DNA from: Xanthomonas euroxanthea
GTDB taxonomy: Bacteria > Pseudomonadota > Gammaproteobacteria > Xanthomonadales > Xanthomonadaceae
Length of the DNA: 64,000 bases
Assembly: GCF_900476395.1 (NCBI RefSeq)
Contig: NZ_UIHB01000002.1
Span: 124,001-188,000 of the forward strand
Reading direction: 5' to 3'
Both the position numbers and the translations under genes were made by a program. Positions 27,046 to 35,464 of this stretch are shown piece by piece. Numbering within the stretch: position 1 is the stretch's first letter; each line of letters begins with the position of its first letter. Under the pieces are notes generated by a model. The model was given only the letters and a program-made list of their open reading frames with translations, searched no databases and was not told where the DNA came from.

Positions 27046-28743
27046 TTACCGTGTGGCCGACGCGCCGGCACTGACCACCTGATTGCGTCCGGCCTGCTTG
27101 GCGCGGTACAGCGCCTCGTCCGCGCGCCGCAGCAGCTGCGCCATGTTGCCTGCATGCTCGGGAAAGCTGGCCGCGCCGAACGATGCACTGACCTTCGGCA
27201 ACGAGACGCCATCGGCCATGACCTGCAGGGACTCGATGCCGGCGCGCAGCTTCTCGGCCATCCGGCAGGCGGTCGCCAGGTCCACTTCCGGCAGGATGAT
27301 CGTCAGCTCTTCGCCGCCGTAGCGGCAGCAGATGTCTTCGCCGCGCGTCTGCGCCAGCAGGAATTCGCCGATCGCCGCCAGGACGCGATCACCGCCGCTG
27401 TGGCCGTGCAGGTCGTTGAACTGCTTGAAGTGGTCCACATCCAGCATCAGCACCGACAAGGGCTGTACCCGTCGCGTGCAGCGCGCCAGTTCGTGATTGA
27501 GCGCCTCTTCGAGATACCGGCGGTTATACAGTCCGGTCAACGGATCGCGGATGGACTGTTGCCGCAGCGTTTCGCGCAGACGCAGGTTGTGCAGCGCCAG
27601 CGACAATTGTTCGGCCGCTGCCTCGGCCACGGTCAACGAGGCCAGGTCGCGCGGATCCTCGCTGCGCAGCGCCAGCATCCCCAACTGCGTGCCCTGTGCC
27701 GACAACGGGATGCAGACGGTGCTCGCGTGCGCCGGAAGATTGGCGCCGACGTGCTGGCAGAGCATGCCCTGGCTGGCGTCTTGCACCACATGCGTGCGAT
27801 CGCGGCGCAAGGCCCAGCAGGTGTCCGGCGCGATGCTGGCGTTGTCGTCGTCGGCCATCGTGCCCCAGGCCACCACCTGTTCGGCACGATCGCGCGAGGC
27901 GCGCAGCAGATAGACCGCACCGGCCGCGCCCGGCACCAGCGGCGCGATCGTGCGTGCGGTGATTTCCAGTGCTTCCTCGGCATCGCGGCAGTTCTGCAGC
28001 AACCCCGAGTAACGCGCCAGCGCCTCCAGTCCCGCCGACGTGCGTTCGAGTGTGGCGAACGATTCGATCAGGCGCTCGCTGGTCGTGCTGGCGGCGTCCT
28101 CGGCCCGCACGCGCCGTTCCAGTTCGCGTGACAGCAGCCGGTAGGCCACCAACATCACCAGCAAGCCGCTGAAAATCCCGACCACCGTGACCCACAGCAC
28201 CCACTGCGCACTGCGCGTGTTGGTGTCATTGCGCTTCACCAGTTGCTGGCGCTCCAGTTCCGTCATGACCTGCACCTGGCGGCGCAGCGAAGACGAGGTC
28301 TGGAACACGCCACGTGCGATCGAGGCGCGCGCCCCATCCAGGCCCTGCTTGCGGTAGCTGTGCAACAGGTCGTCGATCTGCGTCAGGCGAATGTCCACCA
28401 GGCGTCCAAGCTCCACGACATGGCGCCGCTGTACCGGGTTGTCCTGCACCAGGGCGTCCAGCCGCACGATGCGCTCGGGCAGTCGCCCGATCGCATCGGC
28501 GTACACCCCGAGAAACGCTTCGTTGTCGGTCAAGACATAGCCGCGCACCGACGACTCCGCCGACAGCATTCCGGCCTGGATCTCGTCGATGCTGGCGATC
28601 ACCTCCTGCGTGTGCGTCACCCAGCCGGCGTCGGACAGCGAACGCTGCGTGGTCAAATACCCGCCTATGCCGATCAGGACGAAGATCATCCCGCCGAGCA
28701 ACAAGGCGCCGGCAGCGTGGCGTTTTGCTTTCTTGGTCAACAC
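27046..28743 (-). CDS. Diguanylate cyclase with CHASE3-like sensor, GAF and GGDEF domains
   Basis: 565 aa from the GTG at 28743 (upstream GGGGAA). Layout: a membrane helix (residues 13-32); a periplasmic helical domain with the CHASE3-like ESSVRGYVLTDNEAFL; a second helix (about 180-203); a GAF-type region (about 255-390); and a GGDEF domain from DPLTGLYNRRYLEE. The active site is GGEEL and the inhibitory site RGED (RxxD) is intact five residues before it. It should therefore make c-di-GMP under feedback control, unlike its neighbour at 25573. The periplasmic signal is unknown. Confidence 0.88.
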   Translation of the reverse strand: MLTKKAKRHAAGALLLGGMIFVLIGIGGYLTTQRSLSDAGWVTHTQEVIASIDEIQAGMLSAESSVRGYVLTDNEAFLGVYADAIGRLPERIVRLDALVQDNPVQRRHVVELGRLVDIRLTQIDDLLHSYRKQGLDGARASIARGVFQTSSSLRRQVQVMTELERQQLVKRNDTNTRSAQWVLWVTVVGIFSGLLVMLVAYRLLSRELERRVRAEDAASTTSERLIESFATLERTSAGLEALARYSGLLQNCRDAEEALEITARTIAPLVPGAAGAVYLLRASRDRAEQVVAWGTMADDDNASIAPDTCWALRRDRTHVVQDASQGMLCQHVGANLPAHASTVCIPLSAQGTQLGMLALRSEDPRDLASLTVAEAAAEQLSLALHNLRLRETLRQQSIRDPLTGLYNRRYLEEALNHELARCTRRVQPLSVLMLDVDHFKQFNDLHGHSGGDRVLAAIGEFLLAQTRGEDICCRYGGEELTIILPEVDLATACRMAEKLRAGIESLQVMADGVSLPKVSASFGAASFPEHAGNMAQLLRRADEALYRAKQAGRNQVVSAGASATR

Positions 28744-28898
28744 CGTGTTTCCCCGACACTGATTGTCTAGTAGAGGCCGATGCAAGTCGCGTGCCTATGC
28801 TTCACTTCGCTTGCCAGTCAGCTGCGGGACGGGCTCAAGGTCGCTCCTGCGGCGGCACAGCGATATGCTTTACGCTCGTCATCGAGCCGGGCAACAGA

Positions 28899-29147
28899 TT
28901 GGTCATTTTTCTAGGTAGCTATCAATTGACCTGCCGCGCTGCCCGGGGCGATGGCCCGAGCCCCGGCTGGGTTGCCGACTGGCAGATCGCCCAGATCGGT
29001 GCCGGAAGCGCCGGCGACCGGGCAGGCAGCGCACTTTCTGCCACGTTTCCCGACCACCGCAGCGCCATGGCGGCCGCTCGCGTCGCCGGCATGGTGACGC
29101 TGGAGGCCATGCACGCCGAAGCGCAACGACAGCTCGAACCCGCCTGA
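28899..29147 (+). CDS. Possible small hypothetical protein
   Basis: Up to 82 aa from a TTG at 28899; the frame is open from further upstream, including an ATG at 28797. The C-terminal half (GWVADWQIAQIG... RSAMAAARVAGMVTLEAMHAEAQRQLE) has the look of short proteobacterial proteins with a beta-rich start and a closing helix. No ribosome site is evident and the 5' part looks non-coding, so it may be a remnant. Confidence 0.35.
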   Translation: MVIFLGSYQLTCRAARGDGPSPGWVADWQIAQIGAGSAGDRAGSALSATFPDHRSAMAAARVAGMVTLEAMHAEAQRQLEPA

Positions 29148-29258
29148 GCGCAGGTGCTGGTGCGCATGGTCGCATCGGCCAAGCCAGCACCAGACAGGCT
29201 GGCATGCGGTTTGCTCCAGCCCTGGACAACGCTGGGGAGCGTCTTGGACGGAGGCGAC

Positions 29259-29429
29259 ATGCAAGAACCCAACAAAAGTGCCCTGGTCCTGTTGCAACAG
29301 GAAGCCACCGAACTGCTTGCGCTCTTCGACCAACTGCGTGGCGATGCGGCACCGGCACACGAGCCAGTCAACGTCGTTGCGGACGGACCTGCCGGGCGCA
29401 CCGAACAGACCGCCCACGTCAGTAATTGA
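29259..29429 (+). CDS. 56-aa hypothetical protein
   Basis: A strong GGAGG lies 4 nt before the ATG at 29259. The product begins MQEPNKSALVLLQQEATELL, a short amphipathic helix, and ends in a polar Ala/Pro/Thr-rich tail. No family is recognised. The ribosome site is the main argument for a real gene. Confidence 0.45.
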   Translation: MQEPNKSALVLLQQEATELLALFDQLRGDAAPAHEPVNVVADGPAGRTEQTAHVSN

Positions 29430-29693
29430 CGCATCCTGCCGGCGTGCACTCACGCGTGGCGCACGCGCGGCCGATGCGTGGCAAGTTCCCGGCGGGCGTA
29501 GGGAGAAGGCGTGAAAGACCCGCGCGCTGGAGGGTAGGCGCACGCCGCAGGCGTTCGACGCGTGCACCAGCACCGGCGCAATTTTCGGCCTGTCTTGTGT
29601 CCGCATCTGGCAACGGCTGGCGCGGCAGCCTGTCAGCGCCAGTTGGCGGCAGATCACGCGGTCTCCAGAGCCGGCGGTCCGGTATCGCCCATG
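29430..29693. other. Gene-free stretch on the 3' side of ssrA
   Basis: No convincing ribosome site, motif or repeat is present. Although the 3' side of ssrA is a common island attachment point, I see no integrase and no duplicated ssrA end here. Confidence 0.4.
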
Positions 29694-29734
29694 AAAAAGG
29701 CCGGGAGCCCTCTGCATCGAGGAGTCCCGGCCTT
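29694..29734 (-). terminator. Terminator of ssrA
   Basis: On the minus strand a 10-bp stem (AAGGCCGGGA / TCCCGGCCTT at the two arms 29725-29734 and 29697-29706) ends in a T-run. It lies 26 nt beyond the tmRNA 3' end. Confidence 0.85.
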
Positions 29735-29759
29735 AGTCGGTCGTCTTAGGACCGTTGTT

Positions 29760-30156
29760 TGGTGGAGGTGGGCGGAATCGAACCGCCGTCCGGAAGCACT
29801 CCATCCCCAGCACTACATGCTTAGCCCTCCGTTAGATCTCATTCCCAGGCAGCACGGTTGGCAAAGCGCACCTGGAAACCAGCCTGCTTTATCTAACCGG
29901 TAGCTGACAGGCAGCCACTACCGATGGTTCCGTGATAATGACCCTACACCTACGAGCACGGGCACAAGTAGGTTCGGGGGTTCGCCTTAGGCGGCTGTAG
30001 AACTACAACTAAAGCCAATTAAGCGGCGATAGCGAAGTCCGAACCGTAGTTGTCATCGTTGGCAACTAAAAGTTTGCTGCTGGATTAACGAGGAAAGCTG
30101 CCCCCTCGGCATGCGCCAAGCGACTTCGCGACCCCCGTCGAAACCAGTGCACCCCC
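29760..30156 (-). ncRNA. ssrA: tmRNA (SsrA)
   Basis: About 397 nt. The 5' end GGGGGTG (30156 downward) pairs with CACCTCC just before the 3' CCA at 29760, forming the tRNA-like acceptor stem. A T-arm with GGTTCGATTCC lies next to it. The tag reading frame at 30063-30019 (minus) is ANDDNYGSDFAIAA followed by TAA; its AA end is the ClpXP/ClpAP degron. With SmpB it rescues ribosomes stalled on broken mRNAs and tags the product for proteolysis. The smpB gene is 2.7 kb away on the same strand. Confidence 0.97.
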
Positions 30157-30185
30157 GGGGAAAGCATCAAAACGCTGACCTGATC

Positions 30186-30214
30186 AGTGTAGGGATCGGG
30201 GCGCCTTGTCACAA
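30186..30214 (-). promoter_or_regulatory. Sigma-70 promoter of ssrA
   Basis: Minus-strand TTGTGA (30214-30209) and TACACT (30191-30186) are separated by exactly 17 bp. Transcription would begin near 30179, leaving a short leader removed from the mature 5' end at 30156. Confidence 0.65.
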
Positions 30215-30289
30215 GTGGTGAGACGTGCGGCGCTTACAGTGGCTTCAGTCCTATCGGACGGAATAGTCTGGTAATCAAGGAGAGAAGCG

Positions 30290-32746
30290 ATGGCGACAGG
30301 CAAGCCCCCCCGTTCGCGGCAGGCACGTAGCGTCCCCCGCAAGCGCGCACCAGGTGTCGATGCAGCCAAGCCTCGGCGCGCAGCCACGGCCCCGCAGCAG
30401 GAGGCGCAGGACACCACGCTGACACGCGTGCAGGGCAAGGCGCGCACGGTGATCTACATCCATGGCATCGGCAACAAGCCGCCGGCCGAGGTGTTGCGCT
30501 GTCAGTGGGACAAGGCCTTGTTCGGGCGGCCGATGGGCGAGCGCACGCGCCTGGCGTATTGGGTCAATCGCGAGCGCTATCCGGTTGCCGAACCCGGCAA
30601 TTGCGATGCGCGCGATGTCGGCCCGGCGCTCAATCAGAGCGTGCAGCGCGCCTTGAGCACGCTCGGGCTGGTGCCAGGCGAGCAGGACCTGCATCTGCTC
30701 GCCGACGCCCTGGCGCAGAGCGAGCAGGAGCGCAGCGATCTGCATCGGTTGCTGGACGAGCTGGACGCCGCGCCCGCCATGCCGGCAGCCGGCGAGGTGC
30801 AGGCCAAAGGTCCGATCGATGCGATCAACCGGGTGTTGCTGCGGCTGATCTCGGCCGCGCTGCTGCAGGACGTGCACGATTTGTTCTTCGTGCCCGAGCG
30901 TGCAGCGTTGATGCGCGACAGCCTGGTGCAGCGCCTGCGCTCGGGGGGCGGGCCGTTCGTGGTGGTCGCGCACAGCCAGGGGTCGATGATCGCCTTCGAC
31001 GTGCTGCGTCAGCTCCAGGCTGCCGAGTGCGAGGTCAGCCTGTTCCTGACCCTGGGCTCGCCCCTTGGCCTGCCGCAGGTGCGCAGCATGTTCAAGCGCT
31101 GGACCGGCACGCGCAAGCTGCCGTTTCCTCTGTGCGTGCGGCGCTGGATCAACGTCGCCGATACGCGCGATCCGATCGCGCTGGATCCGGATCTCAGCGA
31201 CGACATCGCCAATGCGAAGGGACGGTTCGAAAACCTCTCAGGCGCGCGCTTGAACCCGGACTGGCAGCACAATGCGCATTCGGGTTCGGGCTACCTGTCG
31301 ATCCCGCAGGTGCGTGCGGCGGTGCGCGAGGCGGTGGGCGTCGGTTTCGATCAACCGGTGTCCAATGCCGTGCTGATCAAGGATCTCAGCGAGCAACTGG
31401 AAGCGCATGGCGCCGAGTACCGGCACGAGGTGCTCATCGAGCTGGATCGGCGGGTGTCGGGCGATGATCCGGCCGGCACGCGTGCGCTGCTGCTGGCGCA
31501 ACTGCGCCAGGCCGCTGCAGGCACCACCGGCTTGAGCGGCGAAGCGCTGGACGAGGCGATCGCGCTGGAAGATGGCCTGCAGCGGTTTGTGTCGGCACGG
31601 CTGACGCGGTTCGAGATCGAATCGCTGCAGGACCGCTACCGGGCATTGGGATTCCGGCGCATGTGGCGCGATGCCGGCAAGCGCGCGTTGATCAACGTGT
31701 CCGGCAACGTCCTGCATGCCGATGCGGCGCGCACTGCGTATCGCGCACGCGGCCAGCAGATCGGCTGGGCAGTGCTGGACACCGGTATCGCGGCCAGTCA
31801 TCCGCATTTCTTCGCAAAGGGCGAGCGCGACACGGTGGTGGCGCAATGGGATTGCACGCGCCGCGGCGCAGCCAAGCGACTGACACGCGCTGACGGCGAT
31901 GCCTTCGCCCGGCTGGATCGGCACGGGCACGGCACGCATATCGCCGGGATCATCGCCGGCCAGAGCCGCGCGGTGATTGCCGACGCGCAGGGCAACCCGG
32001 GCAAGCCGCTGGAGTTCGCCGGCATGGCGCCGGATACCCAGCTCTACGGTTTCAAGGTGCTGGACGATGCCGGCAACGGCCGCGATTCGTGGATGATCAA
32101 GGCGGTGCAGCAGGTGGCGGCAATCAACGAGCGTGCCGGCGAGCTGGTCATCCACGGCGTCAATCTGAGCCTTGGCGGTTACTTCGATCCGGAGAGCTAT
32201 GGCTGCGGTTTTACGCCGCTGTGCAACGAGCTGCGGCGGCTATGGCGGCAAGGCGTGCTGGTGGTGGTGGCCGCCGGCAACGAGGGCCTGGCGTGGTTGA
32301 TGGGCAACGACGGCGATGCATATCCGGCCAACATGGATCTGTCGATCAGCGACCCGGGCAATCTGGAAGACGCCATCGTGGTCGGCTCGGTGCACAAGAG
32401 CAGCCCGCACAATTACGGCGTGTCGTATTTTTCCTCGCGCGGGCCGACCGCCGATGGTCGCGGCAAGCCGGACGTCGTGGCGCCGGGCGAAAAGATCCTG
32501 TCGGCCTATTACGACTTCGACCCGAACGACCCGGCGAGCCTGATGGTGGAGATGAGCGGCACCAGCATGGCCGCACCGCACGTCTCCGGCGTGCTGGCCG
32601 GATTCCTCTCCGCACGCCGCGAGTTCATCGGCTTCCCGGACCGGGTCAAGCAACTGATGCTGGACACCTGCACCGACCTGCAGCGCGATCGCTATGTGCA
32701 GGGCAGGGGGGTGCCGAATTTGATGCGGATGCTTGGGGCGACGTGA
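30290..32746 (+). CDS. Alpha/beta-hydrolase fused to subtilisin-type (S8) serine protease
   Basis: 818 aa. AAGGAGAG precedes the ATG at 30290. The N-terminus (1-50) is strongly basic with no signal peptide, so a cytoplasmic location is inferred. Residues about 50-340 form an alpha/beta-hydrolase: IYIHGIGNKPP, nucleophile motif AHSQG with Ser229, Asp around DTRDPIALD and His in HNAHSGSGYL. A helical linker spans about 345-480. Residues about 485-815 are a subtilase with Asp497 (VLDTG), His547 (HGHGTH), oxyanion Asn664 (AAGNEG) and Ser759 (SGTSMAAPH), all intact. No pro-domain is recognisable. It sits on the opposite strand between ssrA and smpB. Substrates are unknown; it may cut or deacylate intracellular targets. 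Confidence 0.88.
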   Translation: MATGKPPRSRQARSVPRKRAPGVDAAKPRRAATAPQQEAQDTTLTRVQGKARTVIYIHGIGNKPPAEVLRCQWDKALFGRPMGERTRLAYWVNRERYPVAEPGNCDARDVGPALNQSVQRALSTLGLVPGEQDLHLLADALAQSEQERSDLHRLLDELDAAPAMPAAGEVQAKGPIDAINRVLLRLISAALLQDVHDLFFVPERAALMRDSLVQRLRSGGGPFVVVAHSQGSMIAFDVLRQLQAAECEVSLFLTLGSPLGLPQVRSMFKRWTGTRKLPFPLCVRRWINVADTRDPIALDPDLSDDIANAKGRFENLSGARLNPDWQHNAHSGSGYLSIPQVRAAVREAVGVGFDQPVSNAVLIKDLSEQLEAHGAEYRHEVLIELDRRVSGDDPAGTRALLLAQLRQAAAGTTGLSGEALDEAIALEDGLQRFVSARLTRFEIESLQDRYRALGFRRMWRDAGKRALINVSGNVLHADAARTAYRARGQQIGWAVLDTGIAASHPHFFAKGERDTVVAQWDCTRRGAAKRLTRADGDAFARLDRHGHGTHIAGIIAGQSRAVIADAQGNPGKPLEFAGMAPDTQLYGFKVLDDAGNGRDSWMIKAVQQVAAINERAGELVIHGVNLSLGGYFDPESYGCGFTPLCNELRRLWRQGVLVVVAAGNEGLAWLMGNDGDAYPANMDLSISDPGNLEDAIVVGSVHKSSPHNYGVSYFSSRGPTADGRGKPDVVAPGEKILSAYYDFDPNDPASLMVEMSGTSMAAPHVSGVLAGFLSARREFIGFPDRVKQLMLDTCTDLQRDRYVQGRGVPNLMRMLGAT

Positions 32747-32902
32747 GGAATCGGGAGTGGGGAATCGGGAATCGTAAAAGCGCGATGCTTCTCACGGATC
32801 CAGCAATGCCCGCGTCTTTAACTAACGTGAGGTCAACGCAGCTGAGATCAACGCAGTGAGCCTGCCCAGCTCTTGCGATTCTCCATTCCCGATTCCCCAC
32901 TC
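32747..32902. repeat. Inverted pair of GGGAATC-type heptad arrays (locus A)
   Basis: The left array 32747-32774 and right array 32876-32902 share 18 perfectly complementary bases (32755-32772 with 32885-32902), bracketing about 112 bp. The left arm begins directly after the protease stop, and the right arm reaches the smpB stop codon. The structure could serve as a bidirectional 3'-end hairpin for the two convergent genes. Confidence 0.75.
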
Positions 32903-33404
32903 ACGCGTCGCGGTTATGCCGCCGCATCACGCGCTGCTTGTCGCGCTGCCAGTCGCGGTCCTTGGCGGCGTCGCGCTTGTCGTGGTTCTGCTTGCCCTTG
33001 GCCAGTGCGATTTCCAGCTTGACCTTGTTGTTGCTCCAGTACAGCGCGGTGGGCACCAGGGTGTAGCCGTCGCGTTCGACGCTGCTCAACACCTTGTCGA
33101 TCTCCCGGCGGTGCAGCAGCAGCTTGCGGTCGCGGCGTTCCACCGGCACGGTGTGGCTGGAGGCCTGGATCAGCGGGGTGATCTGCGCGCCGATCAGGAA
33201 GATCTCGCCTGAACGCACGTAGGCGTAGCCGTCGATGATGTTGGCGCGACCGGCGCGGATCGCCTTGACTTCCCAGCCCTGCAGCGCCAAGCCGGCTTCG
33301 TAGCGCTCTTCCAGGTGGTATTCGTAGCGCGCACGCTTGTTCAGCGCGATGGTTTTCGTGGCCGTCGCGCCGTTTGCTTTATCCTTGGCTGGTTTCTTGC
33401 TCAT
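32901..33404 (-). CDS. smpB: SsrA-binding protein SmpB
   Basis: 167 aa, typical length. SmpB binds the tRNA-like domain of tmRNA and places it in the ribosomal A site. Family blocks are present: RARYEYHLEERYEAGLALQGWEVKAIR, NIIDGYAYVRSGEIFLIG, and the basic tail RDWQRDKQRVMRRHNRDA needed for decoding-centre contact. It is divergent from ratA (61 bp between starts), an arrangement widespread in gammaproteobacteria. Its partner ssrA is in the same window. Confidence 0.97.
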   Translation of the reverse strand: MSKKPAKDKANGATATKTIALNKRARYEYHLEERYEAGLALQGWEVKAIRAGRANIIDGYAYVRSGEIFLIGAQITPLIQASSHTVPVERRDRKLLLHRREIDKVLSSVERDGYTLVPTALYWSNNKVKLEIALAKGKQNHDKRDAAKDRDWQRDKQRVMRRHNRDA

Positions 33405-33464
33405 GCCGCTATTGTCGCCGATTCGGCGTCATCAAACGATCTTCTGTCTTTCACAAGTTAGCGA

Positions 33465-33896
33465 ATGCCTACCATCCGTCGCAGCGCCCTGGTCGAACAC
33501 AGCGCCACCCGCATGTTCGACCTGGTCAATGATGTTGCCGCCTATCCGCGCCGTTTCGGCTGGTGCGATGCTGCGCAGGTGCTTGAACAGGACCAGGCGC
33601 ACATCGTTGCGCGGCTGGATCTGGGGCTGGGATCGTTCCGCACCTGGTTCACCACCGAAAACATGCTCGAACGCCCCGAGCGCATCGTCATGCATCTGCG
33701 CGACGGGCCGTTCAAGCGGCTGGAAGGCCTGTGGGAATTCCAGTCGCTGGGCGAGAACGCCTGCAAGGTCAGCCTGACCCTGGAAGTGGAAACCAGCTCG
33801 CGGCTGTTGGGTCCGGCGCTGGCGCTGGGCTTCCAAGGCCTGGCCGACCGCATGGTCAACGATTTCGTGCGAGTCGCCGATCGCGGCGACACCTGA
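33465..33896 (+). CDS. ratA: RatA/COQ10-like START-domain protein
   Basis: 143 aa, typical length. The polyketide-cyclase/START fold begins MPTIRRSALVEHSATRMFDLVNDVAAYPRRFGWC, a strongly conserved family block. E. coli RatA was described as a toxin blocking 70S assembly, while the eukaryotic relatives (COQ10) bind ubiquinone; which applies here cannot be told. It is followed two bases later by rnfH, so the two form an operon. It is divergent from smpB, as in other gammaproteobacteria. Confidence 0.92.
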   Translation: MPTIRRSALVEHSATRMFDLVNDVAAYPRRFGWCDAAQVLEQDQAHIVARLDLGLGSFRTWFTTENMLERPERIVMHLRDGPFKRLEGLWEFQSLGENACKVSLTLEVETSSRLLGPALALGFQGLADRMVNDFVRVADRGDT

Positions 33897-33898
33897 GC

Positions 33899-34174
33899 AT
33901 GCGCGTCGACGTCGTGCTGGCCTGGCCGGACCGCTGCAGTTCGGTGTCGCTGGACCTGGCCGAGGGCGCCACCGTGGCCGAGGCGATTGCCGCGTCCGGT
34001 CTGGCGCCGGACCGACCACCCGCGGCGCAGGCGATCCATGGGCTGATTGCGCGCGCGGATCAGGTGCTGCGCGACGGCGATCGGGTCGAACTGCTCAGGC
34101 CGCTGCTGCTGGATCCGAAGGACGCGCGGCGTCGCCGTGCCGGACCGAGCAAAAAAACCGGTCCCAGCAAGTAG
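33899..34174 (+). CDS. rnfH: RnfH family ubiquitin-like protein
   Basis: 91 aa. Small beta-grasp protein (MRVDVVLAWPDRCSSVSLDLAEGATVAEAI, DRVELLRPLLLDPKDARRRRA) of the RnfH/UPF0125 family, also called RatB. It is nearly fused to ratA, with a 2-nt gap. Some gammaproteobacteria carry a paralogue in the rnf operon; the function of this chromosomal partner of ratA is not established. Confidence 0.9.
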   Translation: MRVDVVLAWPDRCSSVSLDLAEGATVAEAIAASGLAPDRPPAAQAIHGLIARADQVLRDGDRVELLRPLLLDPKDARRRRAGPSKKTGPSK

Positions 34175-34367
34175 CGGCTTGTCAGGACCGCGATGCATGT
34201 GCGCGTGATAGCGAACTGTTCCGGTAGCAGGTCAGCGGCGTGAACGCACCCGACGGCCTGGACCGGCGCAGGGTGATGCAAAACATCTGACTGAAAGCCC
34301 CATCTATCGGCAGCTGGCTCGGCACCGTCGTCCGTGATCAACCGCGTCGTTTCGACCAGGCAAATAA

Positions 34368-34397
34368 AAAACGCATCCTTTCAAAGGGATGCGTTTT
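34368..34397 (-). terminator. Rho-independent terminator of bamE
   Basis: An 11-bp perfect stem (AAAACGCATCC / GGATGCGTTTT) with an 8-nt loop has T-runs on both strands. It can terminate bamE and possibly rnfH transcripts. The bases between 34175 and 34367 show nothing else. Confidence 0.88.
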
Positions 34398-34443
34398 CTG
34401 ATTTGACCGACTCAGACGACCGAAAGACCGCCGAGCAAGCGCA

Positions 34444-34839
34444 TCAACGGCCGCGCTGCTTCTTCTTGTCGCGGGCCAGATTGCGGCCGAACTGCTTGGG
34501 CGCCGACTTGGCCAGCTGCTCGTCCTGCGACGGGAAATAATCGCCTTCCCAGCGCACGACCTGCTCGTTTTCGAAGAACACCGTGAAGTTCTTGATCTCG
34601 GTACGCGCCAGACGGTCCACGCGCTGGGTGGAGGTGTAGTCCCAGCGCTGCGAATGGAACGGATCGGGAATCGAGGGGGTACCCAGCAACGCGCTGACCT
34701 GCTGCTTGCTCTGGCCTACCTGCAGTTGCTCCACGGCATTCTGTTTGATCAGATTGCCCTGGTAGATCGGCTGCTTGTAGATGATGCCGCAGCCAGCGGT
34801 GGAAAGAGCAACGGCGGCGACCAGCAGGAGATTACGCAT
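34444..34839 (-). CDS. bamE: Outer-membrane assembly lipoprotein BamE (OmlA/SmpA)
   Basis: 131 aa. Signal peptide with lipobox STAGC, then the BamE core (YQGNLIKQNAVEQLQVGQSKQQVSALLGTPSIPDPF and W..Y). BamE is a subunit of the BAM complex that inserts beta-barrel proteins. The C-terminal basic tail (RNLARDKKKQRGR) is longer than in E. coli. In Xanthomonas this gene is known as omlA, located divergent from fur as seen here (104 bp between starts). A strong terminator follows at 34368. Confidence 0.94.
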   Translation of the reverse strand: MRNLLLVAAVALSTAGCGIIYKQPIYQGNLIKQNAVEQLQVGQSKQQVSALLGTPSIPDPFHSQRWDYTSTQRVDRLARTEIKNFTVFFENEQVVRWEGDYFPSQDEQLAKSAPKQFGRNLARDKKKQRGR

Positions 34840-34943
34840 CGGGGATTAAGTGCTGAGGAAATCACGCCGATGATACACTCCCGCCGGTCGCCGCGACCCG
34901 TTTGATGGCAGCTGGCGCTAAATCGCCAATGAACGGAGAACAT

Positions 34944-35354
34944 ATGGAAACCCACGACCTGCGCAAAGTCGGGCTCAAGGTGACCCATCCGCGGATGCGG
35001 ATCCTGGAATTGCTCGAGCAGAAGAGCAACCAGCACCACCTCAGCGCAGAAGACATCTATCGGCAGCTGCTCGATCATGGCGACGAAATCGGTCTGGCCA
35101 CGGTCTATCGGGTGCTGACCCAGTTCGAGGCTGCCGGCCTGGTGCTGAAGCACAATTTCGAAGGCGGCCAGGCGGTCTATGAGCTGGATCGCGGCGGCCA
35201 TCACGACCATATGGTGGACGTGGACACCGGCCACGTGATCGAGTTCGAGAGCGAAGAGATCGAGGCCTTGCAGCGTCAGATCGCCGCCCAGCATGGCTAC
35301 GAGCTGGAAGAGCACTCGCTGGTGCTGTACGTGCGCAAGAAGCGCCCGCGCTGA
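34944..35354 (+). CDS. fur: Ferric uptake regulator Fur
   Basis: 136 aa. GGAG lies upstream of the ATG at 34944. The winged-helix DNA-binding domain (LKVTHPRMRILELLE, AEDIYRQL, IGLATVYRVLTQFEAAGLV) and the metal-binding GGHHDHMVDVDTGHVIEF are present. It represses iron-uptake genes with Fe2+ as co-repressor. No cysteine occurs anywhere in the protein, so the Cys4 structural zinc site of E. coli Fur is missing. It is divergent from bamE and followed by a TTCG-loop hairpin. Confidence 0.95.
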   Translation: METHDLRKVGLKVTHPRMRILELLEQKSNQHHLSAEDIYRQLLDHGDEIGLATVYRVLTQFEAAGLVLKHNFEGGQAVYELDRGGHHDHMVDVDTGHVIEFESEEIEALQRQIAAQHGYELEEHSLVLYVRKKRPR

Positions 35355-35381
35355 CGGCAAGCCAGTGGCATTGCGGCAACG

Positions 35382-35405
35382 ACAAGGCGGCTTCGGCCGC
35401 CTTGT
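35382..35405. terminator. Hairpin between convergent fur and recN
   Basis: A perfect 10-bp stem ACAAGGCGGC / GCCGCCTTGT closed by a TTCG tetraloop. The T-run after it is weak (GCGTTTG). It probably serves fur and perhaps recN from the other side. Confidence 0.65.
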
Positions 35406-35464
35406 GCGTTTGCAGCCATCGGCTGCCCGGCCACCCCGAGCTTGCCGACGCCACGCCCATCTGC

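Noticed and set aside
29430-29760. Genomic island attached at the 3' end of ssrA
   Set aside because: No integrase, no duplicated ssrA terminus and no change in gene character are seen on that side within the window.
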